Source: Stenotrophomonas oahuensis (lineage in GTDB: Bacteria > Pseudomonadota > Gammaproteobacteria > Xanthomonadales > Xanthomonadaceae). Taken from it: 64,000 nucleotides of DNA. How positions within the stretch are numbered: the first letter of the stretch is position 1; every line of letters starts with the position of its first letter. A program made the position numbers and the translations under genes. The stretch is taken from positions 1,116,001-1,180,000 of the forward strand of contig NZ_CP115541.1 in the NCBI RefSeq assembly GCF_031834595.1, given 5' to 3'. Of the stretch, positions 8,545 through 18,481 are shown one piece after another. The notes under the pieces are model-generated. The model did not search any database. It was not told the origin of the DNA and saw only the letters and a program-made list of their open reading frames with translations.

Positions 8545-9780
8545 TCAGATGAGGATGCGTGCGATGAGTGGTCCGATGCGGGCATCTATCGGGGGCGCGC
8601 TGTAGCTGATGACCAGCGCCTTGCCGGGCGATTGAATCAGCAGGTCCTGCATCAGTACAGTGGCGGGCGGCTCGATTGCCGGGGGAATGTGAAAGATGAA
8701 GACGCCTGCGTCGCCGAAGCTGGCGTCAAGGGATCCATCGGCCAGCAAACGGCAGATAGCGACTGCCTTGCTGTCCGATTTGACACGCCCAAGGGTAATG
8801 AGGCGACCTTCTCCATCGATGGCAATATCCATGCATTGATCCATCCGTTCGGGGAGGTGCAGAAGTTCACCACCATTGAAAGCCGGATCAAGCTGCCCCG
8901 CCGGTGTCGCCCGAACCACGATACCGTCACTGATCAACGATTCAACGACGAAGATTCCTGCACCCACAACGTGAGCGCCTGGTTGCATTGCTATGCAATT
9001 GAAATGCATGGTGGGCGGCCCATTATCCGGCATCCGCAGCATGCCGTCCTCGGCAAAGCCGGGATCCGGTGATCCATCAGTTCGATAGCAGAAGATCGCT
9101 GCAACGCCTACGTTGTAGCCGCCCACCAGAATGTGCCCGTCCTGGCGTATTTCGACGTCGTTGAAATTGGTGAAGCCGCGCAGTTCCCGTACCACACCGC
9201 CCTGTCCAAAGCCCGCATCAAAGCCGCCAGAGGGCAGAAAGCAGAGAACGATGTTGATGCCCGTTGCGCCACCGCCTCCCCAACCGGCAACAACGATTTT
9301 TCCGTCCGGCTGCACGGTCACACCCCCATTGTTCTGAGCGCTGGTCCACTCCCCCCGCCACAGCTTGAAGCCGCCATCTCCAAAACCCAGGTCCAGCCTG
9401 CCATCCGCCATACAGCGAACTACCAGCAGCCCCGCTGTGGTGGCTTGACCAGGTTCCGGAGTACACAGGCACGTCGCCAGGATTCGACCATCAGGTTGGA
9501 TGGTCCCGCGCACGTCGGAAACCATATAGCCCTCAACGACGCGGTGCATCACCATGCCACCGGTTCCAAACGATGTATCCAGCCGTCCTTCGGCATCCAG
9601 TTTCAGTATCGTCAAAGCCGCGGGCTCGGAACTGACGACGCCCAGCAGGTAGATGGCCTGCGCTGCGTCAAGTACCCCTCGCGCACGGAAATCACCGGAA
9701 GGAATCTCAACCTTCAACAGGCCGCCGTGGCCGAACTGCGGATCCAGCTGGCCCGACTGGGTAGATGCCGGGGTCTTCAT
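8545..9780 (-). CDS. Delta-60-repeat beta-propeller-like protein, upstream copy
   Basis: 411 residues with AGGAG 7 bp before the ATG. Repeated blades carry VQPDGKIVVAGWGG, IQPDGRILAT and DTSFGTGGM or DLGFGDGGF turns at about 55-60-residue spacing. Like its partner it lacks a recognisable signal peptide and begins directly with the first repeat (QLDPQFGHGG). The two proteins align along their length but differ at many positions, so the duplication is old. They may act together or be exported by a route without a cleaved signal. No enzyme motif is visible. Confidence 0.85.
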   Translation of the reverse strand: MKTPASTQSGQLDPQFGHGGLLKVEIPSGDFRARGVLDAAQAIYLLGVVSSEPAALTILKLDAEGRLDTSFGTGGMVMHRVVEGYMVSDVRGTIQPDGRILATCLCTPEPGQATTAGLLVVRCMADGRLDLGFGDGGFKLWRGEWTSAQNNGGVTVQPDGKIVVAGWGGGGATGINIVLCFLPSGGFDAGFGQGGVVRELRGFTNFNDVEIRQDGHILVGGYNVGVAAIFCYRTDGSPDPGFAEDGMLRMPDNGPPTMHFNCIAMQPGAHVVGAGIFVVESLISDGIVVRATPAGQLDPAFNGGELLHLPERMDQCMDIAIDGEGRLITLGRVKSDSKAVAICRLLADGSLDASFGDAGVFIFHIPPAIEPPATVLMQDLLIQSPGKALVISYSAPPIDARIGPLIARILI

Positions 9781-9871
9781 CGGTGTACTCCTGTCGTTGG
9801 GCGCAGCAGCGCCTCAACCCCCGCACCGCATAGACGCGGCCAGCCGGGAAAACCGGCCATCGATGAAGGAT

Positions 9872-12800
9872 TCAGCCCTCCCAGTTCAATCCGCGTGGCG
9901 CATTGCGGAACCCCGCCTTGCGTAGCGCCTCTGTGACAGGCCCTTTCCCCGGCGGGGCATCATCGATCAACGCGAGGGTGAAGCGCAGGCGGGGCGTGCG
10001 GCGCAGGGCGGTCACCAACGCGGTTGCCGCCGACGCCAGAATGTCAGCCGCAACCGGTGCATCGGCCAGCACGTAGTTGAGCAACGAGCGCCCGCCTTGG
10101 GTCAGATAGAACAGCAGCCTTCCATTTCCGATCACCACGATCCCGCCGGGGCGACGCAGCGGACGCACGCCTGCCGCATGTGCGGGCCAGGGCAGCGTCG
10201 TACCATACGGATTGGCCGGGTCGACCGCAGACAGCGCCACGGGGGCCACGCCCCCCACGTCTGCTGCCTCGGCCAGCTCACGCAACCGATCCACATCGCC
10301 GCGGTCCGCGAACTGCGCCCCGCCCAGGCCTTCCACGAATCGCCCGCGCAGGACCCGCCCGGCATCCTCCATGCGCCGGTACACCTGCTGGATCGCCGCA
10401 AAGCCGCCGGCCACGCCTTCGGCCATCGCCGCGCCGCGGGTGACAACACCTTGCCGATCCAACAGGCCCTCGGCCAATGCAACGGCGCGCACGGTATCGG
10501 GCGTGGTCTCACGCTGCAACAAAGACCATCGGCCAGCAAGGCTCGGCGCATCCAGATGGGCAACGCCCAATGCGGGACGAGTCGCAGCGCTGCTCGCATC
10601 CGGCATCGGCGCGCCCACAAAGCCACGGCGGCGGCGCGCGGCAGCCAGCACCCGCGCGCGCGGCACGCGGACGCCGGTCAGTGCGCGCAGCGGTGACCAC
10701 AGGTCGCAGGTCACGCGGCCGTCCCATACGAGCGCCCACAACGCCGCGTGCAGATCCTCCACCGGCGGCATCGGCCCATCGGTCCAGCGCGCCTGTACCT
10801 GCTGCGCAAGCTGGCGCACGAACCACGCGCCGCCCTCGGCCAATACCTCCAGCAGTACCGCCTGCAGCGGTGACACCGGCTCTGTCGAAAGTGGCGGCAG
10901 CGTTTCTGCAGCGATCTCCTGCAGATGCAGTGACGCCAGGCCGTCGTCCTCGCCGAGCCGGCCGTGGCCCGCCCACACCACCGTACCGGTGGCCAGCAGC
11001 TCGTCCAGCAGCGCTGGTTGATAGTCACGCACGCGCGCGGGCAACACCTGCTGTTCCCAGGCCGACACCGGCAACGGCACGCCAGCAAGCTGCTCGATCA
11101 CCCGCGCCACGCCCTCTATGCCTTCCAGCCCTCCGGCAGCGGCACCAGCCACACCATGACGCTCAAGCAGCAGCCGCACATAGGCATCGGCGGGCACGGG
11201 ACGGGTGGCATCCCGCGCCGCCTGCAGCGAGCGCAGGCGCAACCGCCTGAACACGTCATCGGCCACCCAGGTGTGCTCGGCCACCTTGAGCACCCTGCCC
11301 TGACCGGCCAGCTGTTCCAGCGCCGCCTCGACCACGGCCACCCCCAGGCCGAACGGTGCAGCTGCCTCTTGTGTGGTGAAGGGTGGATGGGTTCGGGCGA
11401 AGCGCATCAACAGCTCCCCCAGAGGATCCGCCGTTCGCTTCAGAAACGCAGCCGGAATCCGCGCGGGCAACGACACGCCCAGCGCGTCGCGAAGCCGCGC
11501 CGCGTCTTCAATCGCCGCCCACTGCATGTGGCCCGCCAGTGACACACGGATGACGCGCTGCTGGCGTTTCAGTTCTGCCAGTGCAGCAGCCGCATCGCCC
11601 TCCCCTATGCGCGCCGTCACCGCATCCAGGGTCATCGGGCCCAGCTCGCGCAGCAGATCCGCCACGCCCTCCACCTGCCTCGCCCTACGTGCGGGAGCGA
11701 GCCGCTGCAGCGACGCGCCCACCTCGGCCACCACCTGCGGGTCGAGCAGCTCGCCTAGCGCCACCTCACCCAGCAGATCGCCCAGCAGGCCACTGTCGAG
11801 CGACAGGATCGAGGCACGACGCTCGGCCTGCGGCACGTCGCTGGCGTAAAGAAACTCGGCCACGTAGCCGAACAGCAGGTCGGCCGCGAAGGGGGACGGT
11901 ACCTCCGTCTGCACGTCCACCAGCTGCACCGCGCCGCTGCCGATGCGCTGCATCAGCTGGTCGAGGGCATCGAGGTCGTACACGTCCTGCAGGCATTCTC
12001 GGGCTGCCTCGACCACGATCGGAAAGTCCGGATGCTGCTGCGCAACGGCCAGCAACTGGCCGGCCCGCAGCCGCTGCTGCCACAGCGGGGAGCGCTTGCC
12101 CGGCTGACGGCGCGGCAATAGCAGCGCGCGCGAAGCGCATTCGCGGAAGCGGGCTGCGAACAGCGCCGAACTGTCCACGGCCTGGATCACCGCCCGGCGC
12201 AGCCGTTCCGGTTCGAACACGAACAGCTCCGCGCCGGGCACACGGCCGGTGGTGTCGGGAATGCGCGCGACGATGCCTTCATCACTGGAGACGACGTTCG
12301 GGTCCACCTGCCACTGCGCGCGCAGGCGCGCGGCAAGCGCCAGCGCCCAGGGATCGTGGACCCGGCGTCCGTAGGGCGAATGCAGCATCAGCCGCCAGTC
12401 GCCGTTTTCGTCGCGGCAGCGCTCGACCACCAGTTGCCGGTCAGTGGGCAGGACGCCGGTGGCGGCGTGCTGTTCCTTCACGAGAGCCAGCAGATTGGCG
12501 ACGGCATTGTCTTCCAGACCGCAGTGCCGAAGGCGCTCGCGCAGTGCTGCCGGCAGCGCATCCACGCTCGCCGCCTCGGCCACCCCATCCAGCGCTCCGA
12601 GCATCTCACCCAGCGCCTGTCCCAGCTCCGCCGGTCGCCCCACGCCCTCGCCACGCCAGAACGGCAGGCGCGCCGAGCGCCCCGGTGCGGGACTGACGAT
12701 GACCTGATCGTGGGTGATCTGGTCAATCCGCCACGAGGTCGCGCCGAGCGTGATCACGTCGTTGACCCGCGATTCGTGGACCATCTCCTCGTCCAGCTCC

Positions 12801-14566
12801 CCGACCCGCCGCGAGCCTGCGCGCTCCATGCCTTCGGGCAGCAGCACGCTGTACAGGCCCCGGTCTGGAATGGTGCCGCCGCTGGTCAATGCCAGCTGCC
12901 GCGCGCCCGGTCGGGCGGTCAGCAGGCCGGTCTCGCGGTTCCAGACCAGGCGCGGGCGGAAGCTGGCGAAGTCATCCGAGGAATAGCGCCCGGCCAGCAT
13001 GTCCAGCGTCGAATCAAAGGCGCTGCGCGGCAGCGTGCGATACGGGGCCGCACGACGCACCCGCGCATACCAGTCGTCCACCTGCAGCGGCTCCATCGCC
13101 ACCGCAGCGACGGTCTGTTGGGCCAGCACGTCCAGCGGGTTGAGCGGTGGCTCCAGCGCCTCGATGCGTCCCGCCAGCATGCTGTCCACCACCACGGCGG
13201 CATCGACCAGATCACGGCGCGTTCGCGGATAGACCCGCCCACTCGACAGCCCGCCCACCTGATGCCCGGCGCGACCCACGCGCTGCAGCGCGCTGGCCAC
13301 CGACAGCGGAGCCGCCACCTGGATCACCAGGTCGACCTCGCCCATGTCGATGCCCAGTTCCAGGCTGGAGGTCGCCACCACGCAACGCAGCGCACCGTCC
13401 TTCAGCGCCTGCTCGATCTGCGCCCGTTGCTCCTTCGACACCGAGCCATGATGCGACCGCGCTATCAGCTCACCGGCATTCTCAACGCGCCCCGAGGTAC
13501 TACCGGTAAACGACCCGAGCGCCTCCGGACGTAGAGCCGGGTCTTGCCCGGCTGCGAGCCCCCCAACCCGCTCCGCATACAACGCATTCAAGCGCGCGGT
13601 AAGCCGCTCCGCCACCCCACGCGAGTTCGCGAACACAATCGTCGAACGCCGCTGCAGCACTTCATCCAGAATGCTGGCCTCCACATGCGGCCAGATCGAC
13701 CCGGCACGCCCGCCGCTGGCGTCGCCCGCATGCGTGGGAATATCAGCCATGTCCTCCACCGGCACCACGATCTTCATGTCCAGATGACGTGGCGACGGCG
13801 GATTGACCACGGTCACCGGACGATCGCCGCCCAGGAAGCCAGCCACCACCTGCTCCGGACGCACCGTGGCCGACAGCCCGATACGCTGCGCCGGGCGCTC
13901 CAGCAGCGCGTCCAGCCGCTCCAGACTGAGCGCCAGATGCGTACCGCGCTTGGTCCCGGCCACCGCGTGGATCTCGTCGATGATGATCGTATCCACCCCG
14001 CGCAGCGTCTCGCGCGCGTTGGACGTGAGCATCAGGAACAGCGACTCCGGCGTGGTGATCAGGATGTCCGGCGGTTTTCGCACCAGCCGTGCACGTTCCG
14101 CCGGCGTGGTGTCGCCGCTGCGGATGGCGACGCGGATGTCCACGGCCGCTTCGCCGCGCTGCTGGCGTTGGGTGTGCACGCCCTGCAGTGGGCGCTGCAG
14201 ATTGCGCTGCACGTCCGCCGCCAGCGCCTTGATCGGGGAGATGTAGAGCACGCGCGTGCGAGCCGCGGCGTCGCCACTCTCCTTCTCGGCGAACAGCTGG
14301 TCGATGGCATGCAGGAACGCCGCCAGGGTTTTGCCCGATCCGGTCGGGGCGATGACCAGGGTGTGCTGCCCGCTGCGGATCGACGTCCATGACGCCTGCT
14401 GCACCGGAGTGGCCTCAGGGAACGCCGAGGCAAACCACGCGCGTGTGGCCGGACTGAAGGCGGACAAGGCGTCTGCGGCGGGTAGAAGCGGCGGGCTCAA
14501 GACGTCGGGTCTCCGGGCAATGTTCCGTGTCGTCAGTATGCCCTTCGCTGGATCAACGCACTTCAT
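9872..14566 (-). CDS. lhr: Lhr-type ATP-dependent DNA helicase (large DEAD/DEAH helicase)
   Basis: Up to 1564 residues, the usual size for long bacterial Lhr. Motif I is APTGSGKT at residues 73-80, motif II DEIH at 197-200, motif III LSATVRP soon after, and the second RecA domain has SSLELGIDMG and QRVGRAGHQVGG. The long C-terminal part matches the Lhr core winged-helix and extension domains. Lhr proteins unwind DNA or RNA-DNA hybrids in repair. The annotated ATG at 14566 may be too early: a TTG at 14500, with GGAGA about 10 bp before it, would start at the conserved region. It is transcribed alone. Several long opposite-strand open frames overlap it and are shadows. Confidence 0.93.
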   Translation of the reverse strand: MKCVDPAKGILTTRNIARRPDVLSPPLLPAADALSAFSPATRAWFASAFPEATPVQQASWTSIRSGQHTLVIAPTGSGKTLAAFLHAIDQLFAEKESGDAAARTRVLYISPIKALAADVQRNLQRPLQGVHTQRQQRGEAAVDIRVAIRSGDTTPAERARLVRKPPDILITTPESLFLMLTSNARETLRGVDTIIIDEIHAVAGTKRGTHLALSLERLDALLERPAQRIGLSATVRPEQVVAGFLGGDRPVTVVNPPSPRHLDMKIVVPVEDMADIPTHAGDASGGRAGSIWPHVEASILDEVLQRRSTIVFANSRGVAERLTARLNALYAERVGGLAAGQDPALRPEALGSFTGSTSGRVENAGELIARSHHGSVSKEQRAQIEQALKDGALRCVVATSSLELGIDMGEVDLVIQVAAPLSVASALQRVGRAGHQVGGLSSGRVYPRTRRDLVDAAVVVDSMLAGRIEALEPPLNPLDVLAQQTVAAVAMEPLQVDDWYARVRRAAPYRTLPRSAFDSTLDMLAGRYSSDDFASFRPRLVWNRETGLLTARPGARQLALTSGGTIPDRGLYSVLLPEGMERAGSRRVGELDEEMVHESRVNDVITLGATSWRIDQITHDQVIVSPAPGRSARLPFWRGEGVGRPAELGQALGEMLGALDGVAEAASVDALPAALRERLRHCGLEDNAVANLLALVKEQHAATGVLPTDRQLVVERCRDENGDWRLMLHSPYGRRVHDPWALALAARLRAQWQVDPNVVSSDEGIVARIPDTTGRVPGAELFVFEPERLRRAVIQAVDSSALFAARFRECASRALLLPRRQPGKRSPLWQQRLRAGQLLAVAQQHPDFPIVVEAARECLQDVYDLDALDQLMQRIGSGAVQLVDVQTEVPSPFAADLLFGYVAEFLYASDVPQAERRASILSLDSGLLGDLLGEVALGELLDPQVVAEVGASLQRLAPARRARQVEGVADLLRELGPMTLDAVTARIGEGDAAAALAELKRQQRVIRVSLAGHMQWAAIEDAARLRDALGVSLPARIPAAFLKRTADPLGELLMRFARTHPPFTTQEAAAPFGLGVAVVEAALEQLAGQGRVLKVAEHTWVADDVFRRLRLRSLQAARDATRPVPADAYVRLLLERHGVAGAAAGGLEGIEGVARVIEQLAGVPLPVSAWEQQVLPARVRDYQPALLDELLATGTVVWAGHGRLGEDDGLASLHLQEIAAETLPPLSTEPVSPLQAVLLEVLAEGGAWFVRQLAQQVQARWTDGPMPPVEDLHAALWALVWDGRVTCDLWSPLRALTGVRVPRARVLAAARRRRGFVGAPMPDASSAATRPALGVAHLDAPSLAGRWSLLQRETTPDTVRAVALAEGLLDRQGVVTRGAAMAEGVAGGFAAIQQVYRRMEDAGRVLRGRFVEGLGGAQFADRGDVDRLRELAEAADVGGVAPVALSAVDPANPYGTTLPWPAHAAGVRPLRRPGGIVVIGNGRLLFYLTQGGRSLLNYVLADAPVAADILASAATALVTALRRTPRLRFTLALIDDAPPGKGPVTEALRKAGFRNAPRGLNWEG

Positions 14567-14658
14567 GCAGCGACTTCACCCTCGCCACACAGTCTGCCCC
14601 TCGCCCCCTCACGGAAAGGTGTGAGGATGCACGCCCACGTCCAGAAGCGACAGCCGTC

Positions 14659-15234
14659 ATGTCCTCCATCGTAGGCCACACCGCCACGGGGATAACCGCC
14701 TTTCTTGCCTGCAGTCCGCGGCACCAGCCACTTCCCCGATGGTCGGTTTTGCCGTTTGTCGTCCTGGCAGTATGCCCGGACGTGGACTATTTCGCAGTCT
14801 GGCTGTTCGGCTACGCCGCTAACCCCCGGATCACCCACAGCCTGCTTTTCTCGATGGTCGCAACGCTGCTGGTATGGCGGGCATTGAAGCGAACCACCCC
14901 CCTTCGGTTTCCCTTGCCCGCGTTGCTGGCCGCCAGCGTTTCGCACCCGGTGCTGGACCTGTTGGTCGGTGCCCACCCGGTCCCTTTGCTGTGGCCTTTT
15001 TGCATGACGGTGTCCGCACCCATCGGATTACTTCCCAGCGCGGGCGCACTGTCACCAGGCAACTACTATCTGTGGAGAAACCTGATCATTGAACTGGGGG
15101 TTCTGGTTCCTGTTCTAGCCTTGATCGTGGCGGGTCGCAGAGGGTGCCCCGCCGAGCACATTCGCGCTTGGGCACTGCGACTGCTTGTGCCGTGGATGGC
15201 GTTTCTCATCTGGTCAATGAGTCTCACACGCTAA
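14659..15234 (+). CDS. YdjM-like membrane-bound metal-dependent hydrolase
   Basis: 191 residues starting MSSIVGHTATGITAF. It has the family pattern: an early His (GHTATG), an acidic pair after a hydrophobic segment (CPDVDYFAVW), RITHSLLF about 20 residues later, and ASVSHPVLDLLVGAH. Four or five transmembrane helices are likely, including the last (LLVPWMAFLIWSMS). The family is the LexA-regulated inner-membrane hydrolase group (YdjM/YfhO type); substrates are mostly unknown. The start is preferred because upstream residues read as non-coding. It is divergent from the helicase, with only 92 bp between them. Confidence 0.85.
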   Translation: MSSIVGHTATGITAFLACSPRHQPLPRWSVLPFVVLAVCPDVDYFAVWLFGYAANPRITHSLLFSMVATLLVWRALKRTTPLRFPLPALLAASVSHPVLDLLVGAHPVPLLWPFCMTVSAPIGLLPSAGALSPGNYYLWRNLIIELGVLVPVLALIVAGRRGCPAEHIRAWALRLLVPWMAFLIWSMSLTR

Positions 15235-15262
15235 CAACAGGTGAGGCAGCTCTCCAACGGCG

Positions 15263-15760
15263 TCACGGGAGGTATCGCATGGCCACATCGCAGCGCTGGT
15301 AGCGTGCGCCATAGGTCGCCATGATCTCCGCGTCGTGTCGGAAACCGGCCTTCTCATACAAGTGGATGGCAGCCGCGCACTTGGCATTGCTGAGCAGGTA
15401 CAGCGGTGAGGCCTGCAGTTCTGCTGCACGATCGATCATCGCCGCCAGCAGAAACTCGCCCACCTTCAGACCACGTGCGCGCTCGAGGACGCCCATCTTG
15501 GTCAGCTCGTAGCCGTTGCCGTTCGACTTCTGCAGTGCGCACGTGCCGACGATGCCCAGTCCTTCCGCCTCAACAAACAGTATCACCCCGCCCTTGTCGA
15601 TGATGCTGCGGCGGGGATGCTGGAGCACTTCGCGATCGGCGTCCTCCAACCGGAACATGGCATTGATCCACTCTGCATTGATGTCATGGAAGTGGTGGGC
15701 CAGGTCATCGCTGAACTCGTGGAGGGTCAGGGTGGCGGCGGTGTGGTGGGTCATGGGCAT
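15263..15760 (-). CDS. GNAT-family N-acetyltransferase
   Basis: 165 residues. The acetyl-CoA binding signature is VLERARGLKVGEFLLAAMI (the R/Q-x-x-G-x-G/A region), followed by LYLLSNAKCAAAIHLYEKAG, the usual strand-helix before the C-terminus (YEKAGF is a common GNAT ending). Met3 (15754) is an equally good start. It should transfer acetyl from acetyl-CoA to an amine; the substrate cannot be inferred. It converges with the YdjM-like gene and is divergent from the lipoprotein gene, with no operon partners. Confidence 0.9.
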   Translation of the reverse strand: MPMTHHTAATLTLHEFSDDLAHHFHDINAEWINAMFRLEDADREVLQHPRRSIIDKGGVILFVEAEGLGIVGTCALQKSNGNGYELTKMGVLERARGLKVGEFLLAAMIDRAAELQASPLYLLSNAKCAAAIHLYEKAGFRHDAEIMATYGARYQRCDVAMRYLP

Positions 15761-15874
15761 CCACGTGAGCGTGAGGGGGTGAGTGGATCAATACTACGGC
15801 GGTGAAATCAGAAAATCCCTATTCACTTCTGTGCCGATCTACGGCATACAGGGGATCTCTCCCATGAACGCGCC

Positions 15875-16531
15875 ATGTGCCAGATGCGTCCAACACTTCG
15901 TTCACCGATGCTGCTCTTGCTTGGAATAGGCCTTGCCGTCGTGCTATCCGGCTGCGAAGCCCGGGATGAGTCGGCTGCGCCCGCCCAGGTTCGTCCGATC
16001 CGCAGCGATCTGGTTCCGATCGTCCGCGACCTTCCGCTGGTTCCAATGGAGGAGCCGCTGGTGGTGGAGTTCGATGTCCCCCCTCCTGGGAGGAACTCTT
16101 CCCGCATACTGATTATCGGACTCCGTGTGAGCGGGAAAGATGGTCGACCGTCTTTCGAGGCTCGGGACGACGTCATCTCGTCCAACATCAAGTCGATCGT
16201 GATACTGGAAGGCCCAGGCATCGCATCCGGCAAGCAGTTCCCATTGATGCGCTACGCGCGAAATGCGACCAAGTTTGAGCCGGATATCGAGGTTTCAATA
16301 GGCGCTGATGGGAAAACGGAGGGAACATGGCCTGTCGGCATTGATGATACGGCAATGGAAACTGCGGGCTTGATGCAACCTGAAAGTGACGAGCGCTACC
16401 TCGCGTTTGCATCGGCTCTCAACCCCCCTCCCGGACGATACCGCCTCACTTTCAAGCTGACTCACACCGATACTGACGTTTCCCTGCTGGCTTCCGAGTT
16501 GCTCGTAGCCTACCTCCACAAATCGAAGTGA
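15875..16531 (+). CDS. Lipoprotein, likely immunity protein of a type IV effector (X-Tfi-like)
   Basis: Up to 218 residues; the ATG at 15884 is an alternative start. A lipobox (LAVVLSGC) follows a hydrophobic stretch, so the protein should be lipid-anchored and face the periplasm. The mature part (PLVVEFDVPPPG early, GRYRLTFKLTHTDTDVSLL near the end) resembles DUF5625-type lipoproteins from memory; a profile search would settle this. It lies 9 bp before a gene that ends in an XVIPCD-like tail. Xanthomonad effector genes of the bacteria-killing type IV system are commonly paired with a small periplasmic lipoprotein that neutralises the toxin in the producer. The immunity role is inferred from these features. 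Confidence 0.7.
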   Translation: MCQMRPTLRSPMLLLLGIGLAVVLSGCEARDESAAPAQVRPIRSDLVPIVRDLPLVPMEEPLVVEFDVPPPGRNSSRILIIGLRVSGKDGRPSFEARDDVISSNIKSIVILEGPGIASGKQFPLMRYARNATKFEPDIEVSIGADGKTEGTWPVGIDDTAMETAGLMQPESDERYLAFASALNPPPGRYRLTFKLTHTDTDVSLLASELLVAYLHKSK

Positions 16532-16540
16532 GATTGGTTC

Positions 16541-17492
16541 ATGACCAAGCGCTACACCTTGACCATGTATGTCGCCGCGCCGGGGACTCCGCTGAAGTCG
16601 GAACATCCCGATGCAACCGGCGGCACCAGTGTTGCGGGACACGTTTACTACGTAATATCAGATGGAGAGCAAAGAGCCAGCTATGGCTTTGCTCCGTCAG
16701 AGCATGGCGCATCGTCTGGGCCTGGAAAGGTGTACCCGAACGATGAGAAAACTTATCTCAACCCGTTCTATCAGAGAAAGCTGGAAATCACCGAGTCTCA
16801 ATACGAAAAACTCAGAGAGTTTGGGGAGAACCCACAGCAGAACGGCTTCAGCATGCAGTACCAAGGTGCCACGAACAGCTGCATCGACTTCATGTGGAGC
16901 GGATTGAATCACGCTGGCATCCATCGCAACAACCTGCTGCAGAGGCCGGACACGAATTACGACGGCGAGTTGAAGCCGCTGGATAACATCAAGCCGATCC
17001 AGAGCATCCCTGCTCCGGTCCCCGGAAGCCCGGAGAACACCGAGGAAAAGGGCACCATGCCCAAGCGCACGATCCTGCAGCGCCTGATCAGCGAGGAGAC
17101 GCTGCCCGAGGGCCATCGGGACATGCTGAACGCCATCCGCGATCAGGTGGCCGACATCGACCAGAAGCCGGGTCTACGACCCCACCAGCGAGCGGATTTC
17201 CGTCGGCCTGCTCGCATCTGCCAGGGAACGCGGCATGGAACGTGTCGACCATGTCGTCCTTGGCAATGCGCCCACCGATGGGTCCAGTCAACGCATGTTT
17301 GCTGTCCAGGGGGCGTTGAACGATACCGCGCATTGCCGCGCCTCGGTTTCGATCAATGAAGCGGTGCAGACGCCTGTTGAACGCTCCTTCGAGCGCCTGC
17401 AGGCAGCGGAACAGGCGCATCAGCAACGCGAATCCCTCGCCATGAGCGACGTTCAACAGACGCAGAGCCCGTCCGGCATGCGAATGGGCTAA
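16541..17492 (+). pseudogene. Frameshifted type IV secretion effector with XVIPCD-like C-terminus
   Basis: Two frames join to make one protein of about 316 residues. Frame 1 (from 16541) encodes a toxin-like domain with His34 (SVAGHVYYVIS) and Cys114 (GATNSCIDFMW). The His-before-Cys order fits a permuted NlpC/P60-like hydrolase, which is inference. It then enters LPEGHRDMLNAIRDQVADID. At about 17161-17174 coding moves by one base to the other frame, which runs to 17492 with VYDPTSERISVGLLASA, RMFAVQGALND, TPVERSFERLQ and a Gln-rich end. That second part matches the XVIPCD signal that docks effectors to VirD4 in Xanthomonas and Stenotrophomonas. In frame 1 alone the tail becomes Arg/Cys-rich nonsense ending at 17359. 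A sequencing error is possible. Confidence 0.78.
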
Positions 17493-17511
17493 CGTCGCGA
17501 ACCGGGCTGAC

Positions 17512-18381
17512 TCAGCCCGCTGCGGCGATCTCGGTCGCAAATCCCCGATACGACCGCAGCGGCCGTCCCAGCAACTGCATCAGGCGCTCCACATCGCCTG
17601 CCGCCGGCAGCATGCCGTCGCTGATGAAACGTTCTGCCATCTGGCGCATGTCGTAGGCCATCCACGGCGGCATGAACTGGCGCATGTTCTGTTCGAAGCC
17701 GGCGGTGTCGTCGCCGCCGTAGGCGATAGAGCGGCCGAGCACTTCGCTCCAGATGCCGGCCACGTCCGTGCCGGTAAGCGCCTCCGGCCCGACCAGGTTC
17801 AAGCGCGTCACGGCGCTGTCCTCCGCCGCCTTATCGCGGGCGATCAGCTCCAGCGCAGCGATCTCGGCGATGTCGCGGGTGTCGATCATCGCCAGCCCTT
17901 TGCTGCCGATCGGCATCGGATATACGCCATAGCCCTGCACCACGTCCTTGACCGTCACGTCGTTATCCATGAAGTAGGCCGGGCGCAGGATCGTGGCGCT
18001 GAAGCCCATCTGCTCGATCATGCGCTCCACCCCGTACTTGCCGGCAAAGTGCGGGACATTGACGTAGCGGTCGCTGTGGATCACCGACAGGTACACCACC
18101 CGCTTCACCCCGGCCTCGCGGGCCACATTGAGGGTGATCAGCGCCTGGGTGAACTCGTCGGCCACCACGGCATTGAGCAGGAACAGGGTGGAGACGCCGT
18201 CGAAGGCGGTGCGCAGCGCATCGACATCCAGCTGATCGCCCTGGTGCAGTTCCACACCGGCGGGCAGGTTGGCATCAGCCGGTGTGCGGACCAGCGCGCG
18301 AACCGTGGCACCGCGCTGAAGCAGGTGCTCGACGACCTGGCGGCCGACGGTGCCGGTGGCTCCGGTAACAAGAATGGTCAT
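17512..18381 (-). CDS. NmrA-like NAD(P)-binding oxidoreductase
   Basis: 289 residues. The N-terminal Rossmann motif TGATGTVGRQVVEHLLQRG (GxxGxxG) is followed by an Arg-bearing loop (RALVRTPADA) that usually favours NADP. VVYLSVIHSD and the KYGVERMIEQMG segment replace the classical Tyr-x-x-x-Lys, as in atypical SDR or NmrA-type proteins. Members include quinone-related reductases and redox-sensing regulators. It is divergent from a LysR regulator 100 bp away, so that regulator probably controls it. Substrate unknown. Confidence 0.9.
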   Translation of the reverse strand: MTILVTGATGTVGRQVVEHLLQRGATVRALVRTPADANLPAGVELHQGDQLDVDALRTAFDGVSTLFLLNAVVADEFTQALITLNVAREAGVKRVVYLSVIHSDRYVNVPHFAGKYGVERMIEQMGFSATILRPAYFMDNDVTVKDVVQGYGVYPMPIGSKGLAMIDTRDIAEIAALELIARDKAAEDSAVTRLNLVGPEALTGTDVAGIWSEVLGRSIAYGGDDTAGFEQNMRQFMPPWMAYDMRQMAERFISDGMLPAAGDVERLMQLLGRPLRSYRGFATEIAAAG

Positions 18382-18481
18382 GAGGTGACTCCGTGGTTGA
18401 GTTGGGAGGCCTCATGGTTGTTGATCCATCATCGGACCGATAGCCCATATAATTGGACAACCTGTCTCACCGCCGGAACAC

